Counted from the first letter of the stretch, positions 29,088 to 37,564 are shown. The stretch is 64,000 bases of DNA from CAIWTU01 sp963815135 (GCA_963815135.1 CAWFFO010000011.1:434001-498000), one strand, 5' to 3'. Made by a program: numbers and translations. Notes: generated by a model not told the origin, from the sequence alone.

Positions 29088-29894
29088 ATGGGTTATGAAT
29101 TTTTTTCACATACCGATATTGCTGTTTTTCTGCAAGTGGCAGCTGCCGAAGGCTGGATTAGCTCGGAATGGGAGCTGAAGTTCCTTCTGCACAATTTTCC
29201 GGCAGGCTGTTTTGTCTTCAGGGAAGGGAATGATCCGGTTGCCTTTGTCACATCGATAAAATATGATAAAAGTGGGTGGATCGGCAATCTGATCGTAAAA
29301 GAGACATTGCGTGGAAGAGGACTCGGAACGGCGCTTATGAAAAAGGCTCTCGATGCCTTGTGGAGTGCGGGAACGGAAACCGTCTGGCTGACTGCTTCTG
29401 TGGCAGGCAGGCCCGTTTATGAACGGCTCGGATTTGTCGAAATGGATGTGATTAACCGTTGGAAAGGAAAAGGCGGCGGTTGCGCTGATCTTATTTGTGG
29501 TGTTTCTGCAGAAGAGGCGCGCACACTGGACGGTATCTGCTGGGGAGACTCAAGGGCTGCCCTTGTTGATGCCGTGCGAATGCGTGGTGAGATGCTCGGC
29601 ATCAGGGACGGATTTATTATCATCCAGGACTGTGGAGAATTCAGACAGGTGGGACCATGGGCATGTACCGGAAAAAAAATTGCTCCGCTGCTGTTTGATA
29701 TGGCTTTGTCCTTTGTCGGAAAGTCCACGGAATTGGTTGTCGATACACCCGGGAAAAATATTGAAGCTGATGCACTTCTTGCTTCAAGAGATTTTAAATG
29801 TATAGGCCGCACTTGCCTGATGTTTACGGGAGCCGAACCGGAGTACAAGCCTGGCCGGATTTATGCGCTGGGAAGTATGGGCAGCATGGGATGA
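29088..29894 (+). CDS. GNAT-family N-acetyltransferase with YitH-like C-terminal domain
   Basis: A 268-residue protein. The N-terminal half (about 1-130) is a GNAT fold with the acetyl-CoA loop TLRGRGLGTALMKKALD and the VYERLGFVEMD end. The C-terminal half (about 145-260) resembles the second GNAT-like domain of YitH proteins. Substrate unknown. I start at ATG 29088, because the region before it is repeat sequence. The stop overlaps the next start by 4 bases (ATGA). Confidence 0.8.
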   Translation: MGYEFFSHTDIAVFLQVAAAEGWISSEWELKFLLHNFPAGCFVFREGNDPVAFVTSIKYDKSGWIGNLIVKETLRGRGLGTALMKKALDALWSAGTETVWLTASVAGRPVYERLGFVEMDVINRWKGKGGGCADLICGVSAEEARTLDGICWGDSRAALVDAVRMRGEMLGIRDGFIIIQDCGEFRQVGPWACTGKKIAPLLFDMALSFVGKSTELVVDTPGKNIEADALLASRDFKCIGRTCLMFTGAEPEYKPGRIYALGSMGSMG

Positions 29895-30589
29895 GAGAAA
29901 AAAAGATCGTATTCATGCAAAATGATCCGGAAGTGCCGGCTGGCATTTTCGCGGAATATCTGGTGAAAGCGGGAATTTCTTTCACCGTTGTCGACTGTTT
30001 CAGCAACGATGCACAACCACCCATGGATGATACTTCCGCCGTTATTGTGCTGGGCGGTTCCATGGGCGTCCATGACATTGGACAATATCCATTCCTGTTG
30101 CGAGTCAAGGACTATATAAGATCTGTCCTGGATTCGGGCAAAACATATCTCGGTATTTGTCTCGGAGGCCAGCTTCTGGCAGATGTTCTTGCTGCAGAGG
30201 TATCATCCGGATTGCACAGGGAATTGGGTATATGTCCTATAACACTTACCGATGACGGCAAGATTGATCCTCTTTTCCAGTCCGTTCCCGAAAAGTTTTC
30301 TTCATTCCAGTGGCACAACGACAGTTTCGTGATTCCCGGGGGAGCGGTTAGGATGGCATACTCGGATGCATGTCCCAACCAGGCATTCCGCCAGGGACAA
30401 AATGCTTATGGTCTTCAGTTCCATCCGGAAGTGGACAGGAAAATAGTCAAAGGGTGGTGTGAGGGATTCGAGTCATGGGATGCTTGCCCTTCGGAGATTA
30501 TTTCCGGATTCGAGGCCGGAGAATCGATGTACCGCACGGTATCCATAAGGATATTGGAGAATTTTCTCTGTATTGTCCGCAACTCCTGA
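29891..30589 (+). CDS. Class I glutamine amidotransferase
   Basis: A 232-residue protein with a GATase1 fold: the nucleophile elbow GICLGGQLLADVLAAEV (Cys near 88), and a catalytic HPE in GLQFHPEVD (near 177). Members of this stand-alone group resemble the GMP-synthase amidotransferase or gamma-glutamyl hydrolases. The acceptor cannot be named. It is coupled to the acetyltransferase upstream, and the pair separates nifB from nifV. Confidence 0.82.
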   Translation: MREKKIVFMQNDPEVPAGIFAEYLVKAGISFTVVDCFSNDAQPPMDDTSAVIVLGGSMGVHDIGQYPFLLRVKDYIRSVLDSGKTYLGICLGGQLLADVLAAEVSSGLHRELGICPITLTDDGKIDPLFQSVPEKFSSFQWHNDSFVIPGGAVRMAYSDACPNQAFRQGQNAYGLQFHPEVDRKIVKGWCEGFESWDACPSEIISGFEAGESMYRTVSIRILENFLCIVRNS

Positions 30590-30746
30590 AAATTCGGTGG
30601 CGGGTGCCATGGAAGAGACTTGATGCACAAAAAAATTGCAGAAGCCCCCGTGATTAATCACCTGTGTATTCAAAACTTCAGCATATCTCGTGGTCCTGCG
30701 GGTGAAAGACCTTAATATCAGCGGGTGAGGAAGCATGTTGAAAGTC

Positions 30747-30761
30747 TGGCATGACTTATGC
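30747..30761 (+). promoter_or_regulatory. Sigma-54 promoter of nifV
   Basis: TGGCATGACTTATGC has the GG-N10-GC core of sigma-54 promoters (consensus TGGCAY-N5-TTGC). It lies 115 bases before the nifV start; transcription would begin near 30773. Confidence 0.78.
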
Positions 30762-30805
30762 TAGTACTGTAAACATAATGGTTGTTTTTTGGAGCAACGG
30801 CAATG

Positions 30806-30838
30806 AAGCCCCGGAATCGTAAAGATCCGGGGCTTTTT
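30806..30838 (+). terminator. Terminator-like hairpin in the nifV leader
   Basis: AAGCCCCGGA and TCCGGGGCTT pair around an 11-base loop and are followed by TTT. Like the nifB hairpin, it sits after the sigma-54 site and before the ribosome site of the gene. Confidence 0.78.
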
Positions 30839-30861
30839 GTTTAACGGGAAAGGCGGCAAAC

Positions 30862-32004
30862 ATGGACAAACTTACTTTTGGAAATGGCGTGGTAATCGAC
30901 GATACGACTTTGCGTGACGGAGAGCAGACTGCTGGAGTTGTTTTCAGCCGCAGAGAGAAACTGGCGATAGCCCGCATGCTGGATTCAATAGGGGTACAGG
31001 AACTGGAATGCGGGATTCCGGCCATGGGGGAGGATGAGAGAGCTTCCATTCGTGCCCTGGTTGAACTTGGCCTGAATGCACGACTTATTACCTGGAACCG
31101 CGCTGTCATTCCGGATATCAAGGCGAGCCTAGAGTGTGGTGTTACAGCTGTGGATATTTCCCTGCCGGTTTCGGATATAATGATTGAGCATAAGATTCGC
31201 AAGGACCGGGATGCGGTGAAAGAGCAGCTGAAAACTGCGCTTGGTTTTGCAAAAAGCCACAACCTCTATGTTTCCGTGGGCGGTGAAGATTCCAGCCGGG
31301 CAGATATATCTTTCCTTGTCGAGCTCATGCGCATTACACGCGAATTGGGGGGAGACCGCTTCCGTTTCTGCGACACCCTGGGGATAATGGACCCCTTCAC
31401 CATGTATGAAATGATCAATGCCTTGCGAACTGCCGTGCCCTATGTGGATATCGAGGTGCACACGCATAATGACCTGGGCATGGCGACCGCCAATGCCATT
31501 GCCGGGATAAGAGCTGGCGCGAGGTTTGTCAATACCACCGTGAACGGACTTGGTGAAAGGGCTGGCAATGCCGCCCTGGAGGAGGTGGTGATGGCCTTGA
31601 AGCTTGCCTGCGGGATCGATACCGGAATTGAAACCCACAGGTTCTGTGAGATTTCCCGTTTTGTCGGCAGGGCCTCTCAGCGGCCGGTGCCCGCCTGGAA
31701 GCCCGTTGTGGGGGAGAGGGTTTTTTCCCATGAGTCCGGGCTGCATGCGGACGGTGTCATAAAAAACCCTGCTAATTACGAAATTTTCGATCCCGCGGAA
31801 GTCGGACTGAAAAGATATATGGTTCTGGGCAAACATTCGGGAACAACGGGACTGATTGAGCGATACAGGCAGCTCGGAATTTCACTTTCAAGAGATGATG
31901 CAGCCACCCTGATGGAGCGCGTCCGGGCAGTCGCACAGGAATCAAAAAGGCCATTGAGCGACAAAGATTTGCGCAAGCTTCATAAAACTGTGGCGGTGCA
32001 TTGA
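30862..32004 (+). CDS. nifV: Homocitrate synthase NifV
   Basis: A 380-residue DRE-TIM metallolyase. It makes homocitrate from 2-oxoglutarate and acetyl-CoA, the organic ligand of the FeMo cofactor. Seen: DTTLRDGEQTAGV (N-terminal metal and substrate residues), HTHNDLGMATAN, NTTVNGLGERAGNAALEE, and a KPVVGERVFSHESGLHADG block characteristic of NifV. The length fits NifV, which lacks the long LeuA regulatory domain. GGGAAAGGCGG precedes the ATG. Sigma-54 control by the site at 30.75 kb is likely. Confidence 0.95.
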   Translation: MDKLTFGNGVVIDDTTLRDGEQTAGVVFSRREKLAIARMLDSIGVQELECGIPAMGEDERASIRALVELGLNARLITWNRAVIPDIKASLECGVTAVDISLPVSDIMIEHKIRKDRDAVKEQLKTALGFAKSHNLYVSVGGEDSSRADISFLVELMRITRELGGDRFRFCDTLGIMDPFTMYEMINALRTAVPYVDIEVHTHNDLGMATANAIAGIRAGARFVNTTVNGLGERAGNAALEEVVMALKLACGIDTGIETHRFCEISRFVGRASQRPVPAWKPVVGERVFSHESGLHADGVIKNPANYEIFDPAEVGLKRYMVLGKHSGTTGLIERYRQLGISLSRDDAATLMERVRAVAQESKRPLSDKDLRKLHKTVAVH

Positions 32005-32130
32005 CGAACCTGATCGGTATTTGATCTGCACTTTCCATGATGGAGAAAGTGCCCGCCACTTGTGCACGTTTTATTTTGCAGTACCCTTTATGAATGAAAT
32101 TTAGCATACCCTGCCTAAATAATAATCATA

Positions 32131-32168
32131 AAAGAGGGCCTTACGATGATCGTAGGCCCTCTTTTTTT
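32131..32168 (+). terminator. Intrinsic terminator after nifV
   Basis: AAGAGGGCCTTACGAT and ATCGTAGGCCCTCTT form a nearly perfect 15-bp stem followed by seven T. It separates nifV from the glnB promoter. Confidence 0.93.
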
Positions 32169-32233
32169 ATCTCCTCAAGGCTGTCATTCAGTCAATCTCT
32201 TGTAATTATTACAGATTTTTTCTGCGAAAACTG

Positions 32234-32248
32234 TGGCACAACTTGTGC
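32234..32248 (+). promoter_or_regulatory. Sigma-54 promoter of glnB-porin-amtB
   Basis: TGGCACAACTTGTGC keeps the GG-N10-GC core. Transcription would begin near 32260, giving a leader of about 225 bases that holds the hairpins listed next. Confidence 0.82.
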
Positions 32249-32271
32249 TAAGAAGGATAGCGAAACACAAT

Positions 32272-32285
32272 GCACAATGGTGTGC
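32272..32285 (+). promoter_or_regulatory. Hexaloop hairpin at the 5' end of the glnB leader
   Basis: GCAC-AATGGT-GTGC is a 4-bp stem with a six-base loop that has A at position 1 and G at position 4. This is the loop pattern bound by ANTAR-domain antiterminators. The stem is short and no clear second hexaloop was found, so support is modest. Confidence 0.35.
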
Positions 32286-32315
32286 TTGAGGAAACGGAAT
32301 TCAACGGAACAAGGC

Positions 32316-32359
32316 AAGGGCGCCTATTCACCACTGAAGGGTGACGGTGCCTTTTTTTT
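32316..32359 (+). terminator. Terminator-like hairpin in the glnB leader
   Basis: AAGGGCGCC/TCACC on the left pairs with GGTGA/GGTGCCTT on the right around a short loop, followed by eight T. It lies downstream of the sigma-54 promoter and 128 bases before glnB, and would act on glnB itself unless bypassed. Confidence 0.78.
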
Positions 32360-32486
32360 CATGAATAAAAGTGAAAGGGGGGATTTTTTCCGTTTTTGCG
32401 GTACGGGGTATTCCGGGCCGAACGAGTTCAGAAGTATTTAGCAGAAACGCGATTCATCGCAATCTAATTTGAAACGGAGGTAAGCA

Positions 32487-32825
32487 ATGAAGCTGATAGA
32501 GGCGATTATAAAACCGTTTAAGCTGGACGAAGTTAAAGACGCCTTGAATGAAATTGGTGTGATGGGGATAACGGTCAGCGAAGTAAAAGGATTCGGACGG
32601 CAGAAAGGCCACACCGAATTGTACAGAGGCGCCGAGTATGTTGTGGATTTTATCCCGAAGGTAAAACTGGAAATTGCCATTCCCGATGAAATGGTGGCCA
32701 AGGTGCTGGAGACAATCGAAAATGCAGCGAAGACGGGCCGCATCGGAGATGGCAAGATATTCGTCATGCCTCTGGATGAGGCCGTGAGGATCAGGACTGG
32801 TGAAAAGGGCGGCGAAGCCCTGTAA
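32487..32825 (+). CDS. glnB: PII signal-transduction protein
   Basis: A 112-residue PII protein that binds ATP/ADP and 2-oxoglutarate and signals nitrogen status. The T-loop has Tyr-51 (the uridylylation site) in TELYRGAEYVVDF, and IGDGKIFVMPLDEAVRIRTGE forms the C-terminal nucleotide-binding part. Linkage to amtB argues for the GlnK role of gating AmtB, so glnK is an equally fitting name. A strong GGAGG precedes the ATG. It is the first gene of a three-gene operon read from a sigma-54 promoter. Confidence 0.95.
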   Translation: MKLIEAIIKPFKLDEVKDALNEIGVMGITVSEVKGFGRQKGHTELYRGAEYVVDFIPKVKLEIAIPDEMVAKVLETIENAAKTGRIGDGKIFVMPLDEAVRIRTGEKGGEAL

Positions 32826-32858
32826 AAATAAAATTTATTGAAATGGAAGGAGCAAAAA

Positions 32859-33614
32859 ATGAAAAAATTAGGTATTGCAGTTATAGCTTTGGCAATTTGT
32901 CTGGCGGGCATGGTTTCTTCCGCAAGGGCGGAAGACAGCCTTTCCGGTGATGTATATCTCGGCATGTACAACAAGTACATTTTCAGGGGTGAAGATCTCA
33001 GTAACAACAAGTGGGTTTCACAGTTTGGCGCCGACATGAGCTACAAAGGTTTTACCCTGAGCTATTGGAGCAACCTTCTTACCAAGAGCTTTGATGGCTA
33101 CTCACATGCTTCTGATTTAGGGGCAGGCGATATAACTGAAACAGATATAACCTTGAATTATACTTTTACCCCGATTGAGCTGCTTACTTTTAACGTTGGA
33201 AATACTTTTTATTCCCTTGTGGGCCCTGATACCAGCGAACTCTATGCCAAGGCCACTGTAAACACTCTTCTTTCACCGACCCTTTCCGTTTACTGGGATT
33301 ACGATCAGGCTCAATACGCCGGACTGTTCTATACTTTCTCGGTCAGCCACAATTTTGAACTTACAAAGAAACTCGGTTTGAATCTGGGCGGTCTGATCAG
33401 CTACAACCAGTCAAACTGGTCGGCATCTTTAAACAACCAGAATAACACCTGGCATGATTACGAGTTGAGCGCCGGACTGAATTATTCCATAACCGACAAA
33501 CTCGCTGCTTCGGCTTCCTACACCTATTCAAATGCAATGAGCCACAAAGCCAGGACGGTAGCCGGCGTAAATGATGAAAGCCTCTATGGCTTCAAAGTAG
33601 CTTACACTTTCTAA
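32859..33614 (+). CDS. TorF-family (Gcw_chp) outer membrane beta-barrel protein
   Basis: A 251-residue secreted protein with a signal peptide (MKKLGIAVIALAICLAGMVSSARA) and a mature part of alternating beta strands ending in a C-terminal aromatic (VAYTF), as outer-membrane barrels do. The opening SGDVYLGMYNKYIFRGEDLSN is typical of the Gcw_chp/TorF putative porin family. I start at ATG 32859 (GGAAGGAG upstream). Its place between glnB and amtB suggests passage of ammonium or small nitrogen compounds, which is inference. Confidence 0.83.
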   Translation: MKKLGIAVIALAICLAGMVSSARAEDSLSGDVYLGMYNKYIFRGEDLSNNKWVSQFGADMSYKGFTLSYWSNLLTKSFDGYSHASDLGAGDITETDITLNYTFTPIELLTFNVGNTFYSLVGPDTSELYAKATVNTLLSPTLSVYWDYDQAQYAGLFYTFSVSHNFELTKKLGLNLGGLISYNQSNWSASLNNQNNTWHDYELSAGLNYSITDKLAASASYTYSNAMSHKARTVAGVNDESLYGFKVAYTF

Positions 33615-33628
33615 CCCGTAAATTTGTT

Positions 33629-33651
33629 CCGGTCCCACCTGCGGGGACCGG
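33629..33651 (+). promoter_or_regulatory. Hairpin between porin and amtB
   Basis: CCGGTCCC and GGGGACCGG pair around ACCTGC. No T run follows, so it is not a terminator. It could slow decay or mark a processing point between the porin and amtB parts of the message. Confidence 0.5.
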
Positions 33652-33686
33652 TCACAAAAAATATTAGAAAACAAACGGAGGTAATT

Positions 33687-35030
33687 ATGAGGTTCAAAAC
33701 TTTCTTGACTGCAGCAATTGCCGGTTTCGCGGCAATCCTGACCCCGCTGATAGCCTTAGCCGATGCGGCTCCGCCCGCCAATCCGGCACCGATCCTGAAT
33801 ACCGGCGATACTGCCTGGATGCTGGTGTCCTCGGCTCTGGTTCTTCTCATGACCCCCGGCCTGGCCCTTTTCTATGGTGGCATGGTACGCGCAAAAAACG
33901 TTCTTTCAACCATGATGCACTCTTTCGTGGTAATGGGGATTGTGGCGATTCAGTATGTAATTGTCGGCTATAGCCTCTCCTTTACTGCCGGAAACAGCTT
34001 TATCGGGGACCTGAGCAAGGCAATGCTCAATGGCCTGACGCCTGATACGCTGTTCCAGTTCGTTGCAACTTCCGCCAATGCGATTCCGGAATATATTTTC
34101 GTCATGTTCCAGATGATGTTCGCCATAATCACTGTCGGCCTTATATCAGGTTCGATCGCTGAACGTATGAAGTTTTCCGCCTGGTGTGCTTTTGCCCTTC
34201 TCTGGAGCACGCTGATCTATGATCCGATTGCTCACTGGGTATGGGGCGGCGGCTGGCTGATGCAGATGGATAAGATAATGGGTCTACCCAATGCTCTGGA
34301 TTTTGCGGGCGGCACCGTCGTCCATCTCTCTTCCGGTATCTCCGGTCTGGCACTGATCCTTTTCCTCGGCAAGCGTCATGGTTTTCCCAACGAACGTATG
34401 GCTCCCCATTCTCTGCCTCTGACACTGATCGGTGTCGGTCTGCTCTGGTTCGGCTGGTACGGTTTTAATGCCGGTAGTGCGGTTGCTTCCAACGGCCTTG
34501 CGGCACTGGCATTTACAACCACAACAGTAGCTCCGGCCGCGGCAGGTCTCTCCTGGATGTTCGCCGAGTGGATCCATTCAGGCAAACCGAGTGCCCTTGG
34601 TTTCGGATCAGGTGTTGTTGCCGGCCTGGTAGGTATTACCCCGGCGGCCGGTTTTGTAACTCCGGGCTGGGGAATCGTGATCGGCCTGGCAGTTGGCGTG
34701 GTGTGTTACTGTGCCATTCTCGTCAAGGCAAAACTCAAGTATGACGATTCTTTGGATGCCTTCGGCGTTCACGGTGTTGGCGGTACATTCGGAGCGCTCG
34801 CTACCGGCGCTTTCGGTACGGTTGGCTGTGCCGGCCTTATCATGGGCAACGGCAAGCAGTTCCTTACCCAGTTTGTGGCAGTCGGATCTGTTGGCGCATA
34901 TGCATTCATAGGCACCTGCATCCTGGCTTTCATAATCGACAAGACAATCGGTCTCCGGGTCGACAAGGAAGACGAAATCATCGGTCTCGACCAGACCCAG
35001 CATTCGGAATCCGGTTACAACCTCTTCTAG
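33687..35030 (+). CDS. amtB: Ammonium transporter AmtB
   Basis: A 447-residue Amt with an N-terminal signal sequence (about 1-26) and eleven membrane segments. The twin pore histidines lie in GTVVHLSSGISG and FGVHGVGGTFGALATG, and the outer gate region LALFYGGMVRAKNVLS is present. It imports ammonium and is blocked by a PII protein, here most likely the glnB product of the same operon. GGAGG precedes ATG 33687. A terminator follows. Confidence 0.97.
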   Translation: MRFKTFLTAAIAGFAAILTPLIALADAAPPANPAPILNTGDTAWMLVSSALVLLMTPGLALFYGGMVRAKNVLSTMMHSFVVMGIVAIQYVIVGYSLSFTAGNSFIGDLSKAMLNGLTPDTLFQFVATSANAIPEYIFVMFQMMFAIITVGLISGSIAERMKFSAWCAFALLWSTLIYDPIAHWVWGGGWLMQMDKIMGLPNALDFAGGTVVHLSSGISGLALILFLGKRHGFPNERMAPHSLPLTLIGVGLLWFGWYGFNAGSAVASNGLAALAFTTTTVAPAAAGLSWMFAEWIHSGKPSALGFGSGVVAGLVGITPAAGFVTPGWGIVIGLAVGVVCYCAILVKAKLKYDDSLDAFGVHGVGGTFGALATGAFGTVGCAGLIMGNGKQFLTQFVAVGSVGAYAFIGTCILAFIIDKTIGLRVDKEDEIIGLDQTQHSESGYNLF

Positions 35031-35095
35031 ACCAGTCAGGATAAAGAAAAAAACTAAACAAAACGAAGTCAGAAGAATCTGGACGTACAATGAAG

Positions 35096-35126
35096 GAAGG
35101 CCGCCTACTCCAGGCGGCTTTCTTTC
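35096..35126 (+). terminator. Intrinsic terminator after amtB
   Basis: GCCGCC-TACTCCA-GGCGGC followed by TTTCTTTC ends the glnB-porin-amtB operon about 70 bases after the amtB stop. Confidence 0.85.
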
Positions 35127-35426
35127 TTTACACACCGAAAAGCCCCTTTGATCAACAATAAGTGATTTGTGTCCTGTTATCCGCTTCCCTGACGGGAGCT
35201 TCCGGATGAAATCAATGTTTTCACAACGAGCCTGCTAATACAGTGGAATTGCAATATGGAAAAATCCTTCTGAAAACGGCAATAGTGCAGCTGGCACGGA
35301 GATACTGAGGAAATCGCAAAAAGATACAGCGACTGGCAGCCAGCTGCAAAATTGCTGATAAACTCATGGTATTTCCGTGGCAAACTACTCTTTCTTGATA
35401 AATGTATATCGCCGGACTGGAGCTAT
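35127..35426. other. Intergenic region before the soluble histidine kinase
   Basis: 300 bases with no credible gene. One TGGCAC (35292) lacks the -12 half of a sigma-54 site, and a weak GC-rich hairpin lies near 35190. No promoter can be named. Confidence 0.4.
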
Positions 35427-36176
35427 ATGGACAATCCACTTTCCAAATATTTAACCGGGGATGGTCACGTAGACAAGAAAATCCTCGATCAACTGGCCTT
35501 CAACGAAAAGATGGCCGAACTTGGGCGAATGTCCGCAAGCGTAATTCATGAAATCAACACTCCCCTTTCGGTTATTGCCGCTGCCTCGCAGATGGTCCTG
35601 GACGAAAAAGACCTTTCCGAGTTCGCAGTCGAGATGATTGAAAGGATTCATGTCGAAGCCCAGCGACTCTCGCAGATGACCAAGGGACTTTTGTCGTTTG
35701 CCAGGGAAGAAAACGGGGCTCGTGAGGAAACCGACGTAAACGGCACTATTCGCGATGTAATGGCTTTTCTGAGATATGAAGCACAGAAAAGGTCCATAAC
35801 CGTCGAGGAAGATTTCGATTTCCAGTTACCGAATATATATGCGGATGTAAATCGCCTTAAACAGATATTTATCAATCTGATAATGAATGCCCTGCAGGCG
35901 ATGTCAGAAGACGGACGCTTGCTGCTGCATACTTCACTCAGCCATGGCAACGAGGTAAAAATCGATATTTCCGATACAGGCGCCGGTATAGCGGAAGAAT
36001 TGATAGACAGGATATTCGAACCTTTCTTTACCACGAAAACTGCCGATCTGGGTACCGGGCTCGGGCTGTTTGTTACAAAAAATAATGTTCTGGCGCTGGA
36101 CGGAAGGATGGAAGTGGATAGCAAAGCAGGCCAGGGCACCTGCTTCAGCCTTTTTTTTCCTGCAATTGCCACCTGA
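35427..36176 (+). CDS. Soluble sensor histidine kinase, NtrB/GnfK-like
   Basis: A 249-residue kinase with no membrane segment and no recognisable sensor domain before the HisKA region. The H-box is VIHEINTPLSVI (His near 45), N box NLIMNALQAM, G1 DTGAGI, F box FFTTK, G2 GTGLGL. I start at ATG 35427, with GGAG 5-8 bases upstream. It has no adjacent response regulator. Its place right after glnB-amtB makes a nitrogen-signal role plausible, but the partner is outside this window. Confidence 0.85.
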   Translation: MDNPLSKYLTGDGHVDKKILDQLAFNEKMAELGRMSASVIHEINTPLSVIAAASQMVLDEKDLSEFAVEMIERIHVEAQRLSQMTKGLLSFAREENGAREETDVNGTIRDVMAFLRYEAQKRSITVEEDFDFQLPNIYADVNRLKQIFINLIMNALQAMSEDGRLLLHTSLSHGNEVKIDISDTGAGIAEELIDRIFEPFFTTKTADLGTGLGLFVTKNNVLALDGRMEVDSKAGQGTCFSLFFPAIAT

Positions 36177-36234
36177 TGACTATTCTGGTAGTATTTTCAA
36201 ATCGATATGGAAAAAACCGGAACCGGAGGTATTT

Positions 36235-36723
36235 GTGGATATTTTTGATTTTGCGATGAAAATGGAGCAGGACGGGAAAATATTGTATGAAGGACTGGCG
36301 AAACGGACCTCACTTGCCGGTTTGGCGAACATTTTTTCCATGCTCGCAGACGACGAACAGAAGCATTACGAAACTTTTCGGGAATTGAAAGATCTGGGCG
36401 GGAAAACCACCATGCCGGACTCGAAAGTTCTGGAAAGCGCCAAAAATATCTTTGAAGAAATTGTCATCGGAAAAGAGAGTCTGGATTCAATGAAGGAGGA
36501 TCTTGACGGTTATCAGTTAGCCATGAGAATCGAAGCAGACAGCGTGCGTTTTTACGAAAACGCCGCCTCCCGGGAAGAGAGGGAAGATATCAAGTCTCTT
36601 CTGCTAAGGATTGCGGAAGAGGAAAAGAAGCACTACAACATTGTGGAGAATATCTACGATTTTGTGTTGCGTCCGAAGTATTTTCTTGTCTGGAGAGAGT
36701 TCAGCAACCTGAAGGAATTCTAG
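36235..36723 (+). CDS. Ferritin-like di-iron protein (rubrerythrin-type, no rubredoxin domain)
   Basis: A 162-residue four-helix protein. Iron-ligand patterns are visible: Glu-11 and Glu-19 in MEQDGKILYEG, Glu-41-x2-His-44 in DDEQKHYE, Glu in AMRIEADSVRFYE, and EEEKKHYNIVE. This is the erythrin-like fold used to detoxify peroxide or store iron. No CxxC rubredoxin segment is present. It starts at GTG 36235, placed 7 bases after GGAGG; a longer frame upstream overlaps the kinase gene and is not credible. Confidence 0.8.
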   Translation: MDIFDFAMKMEQDGKILYEGLAKRTSLAGLANIFSMLADDEQKHYETFRELKDLGGKTTMPDSKVLESAKNIFEEIVIGKESLDSMKEDLDGYQLAMRIEADSVRFYENAASREEREDIKSLLLRIAEEEKKHYNIVENIYDFVLRPKYFLVWREFSNLKEF

Positions 36724-36751
36724 GCGGCGATTCAACATACGGATAGATGAT

Positions 36752-37564
36752 ATGAAGACTGATGATTCCGGAAAATACCTGGCGACGGCTGTTGCCGCCG
36801 CCAGGACAGCGGGCGAAGTGCAGAAAGATAGACTCCTCACTGATTATGCGGTTGATTTCAAAGGCGACACCAATAACCTGGTCACCGAGGTTGACAGGCA
36901 CTGCGAAAAACTCATCGTAGAACGCCTCAGGAGGGATTTTCCCCGGAGCGATATCCTGGCAGAGGAAAACACCTATGCCGAGACCGGTTCGCAGTTAAAA
37001 TGGATAATAGACCCCCTTGACGGCACCACCAACTATGCACACGGATTTCCATGGTTTTGTGTTTCAATAGCTCTGGAAATCGGAGGTGAAATCATTCTGG
37101 GAGTAATTTATCATCCGGTTATGGATGAGCTTTTTACCGTGATCAAGGGACAGGGCTCGCGATTGAACGGTAAAGTGATCCGGGTGTCGGACAGACGCCC
37201 CTTGTGCAACAGTCTGCTGTCGACCGGTTTTCCCTATGACAGGACAAGGCAGAACGAAAACAATTTCAACAATTTCGTAAACTTTCAGCTTTCCGCCCGG
37301 GGTGTGCGGCGGGTGGGTTCAGCCGCCCTTGATCTGGCCTATGTTGCCTCTGGCAGGCTAGACGGTTACTGGGAATTCAAAATCAATCCATGGGACGTGG
37401 CGGCCGGCTCGCTGCTGGTCGAAGAGGCGGGAGGAAAGGTCAGCGATTTCTCCGGCCGTCCGTATTCGGTTTATGACCGCCGGATATTGGCAAGCAACGG
37501 CCTGATCCATGACGAGATGCTGGAAACATTGAATATCAAGGATACAGCCCCCGTACCCGGGTAG
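36752..37564 (+). CDS. suhB: Inositol monophosphatase family protein SuhB
   Basis: A 270-residue enzyme that hydrolyses inositol-1-phosphate and related sugar phosphates; SuhB also helps rRNA antitermination in E. coli. The metal motifs are AEENT (near 71), WIIDPLDGTTNYAHG (near 86) and INPWDVAAGSLLVEEAGG (near 210). Length is normal. Its last 29 bases overlap the end of the convergent glutamate dehydrogenase. Confidence 0.93.
   Translation: MKTDDSGKYLATAVAAARTAGEVQKDRLLTDYAVDFKGDTNNLVTEVDRHCEKLIVERLRRDFPRSDILAEENTYAETGSQLKWIIDPLDGTTNYAHGFPWFCVSIALEIGGEIILGVIYHPVMDELFTVIKGQGSRLNGKVIRVSDRRPLCNSLLSTGFPYDRTRQNENNFNNFVNFQLSARGVRRVGSAALDLAYVASGRLDGYWEFKINPWDVAAGSLLVEEAGGKVSDFSGRPYSVYDRRILASNGLIHDEMLETLNIKDTAPVPG

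Noticed and set aside
35292..35306. TGGCACGGAGATACT as a sigma-54 site before the soluble kinase
   Set aside because: It has a good -24 half but no GC at -12.
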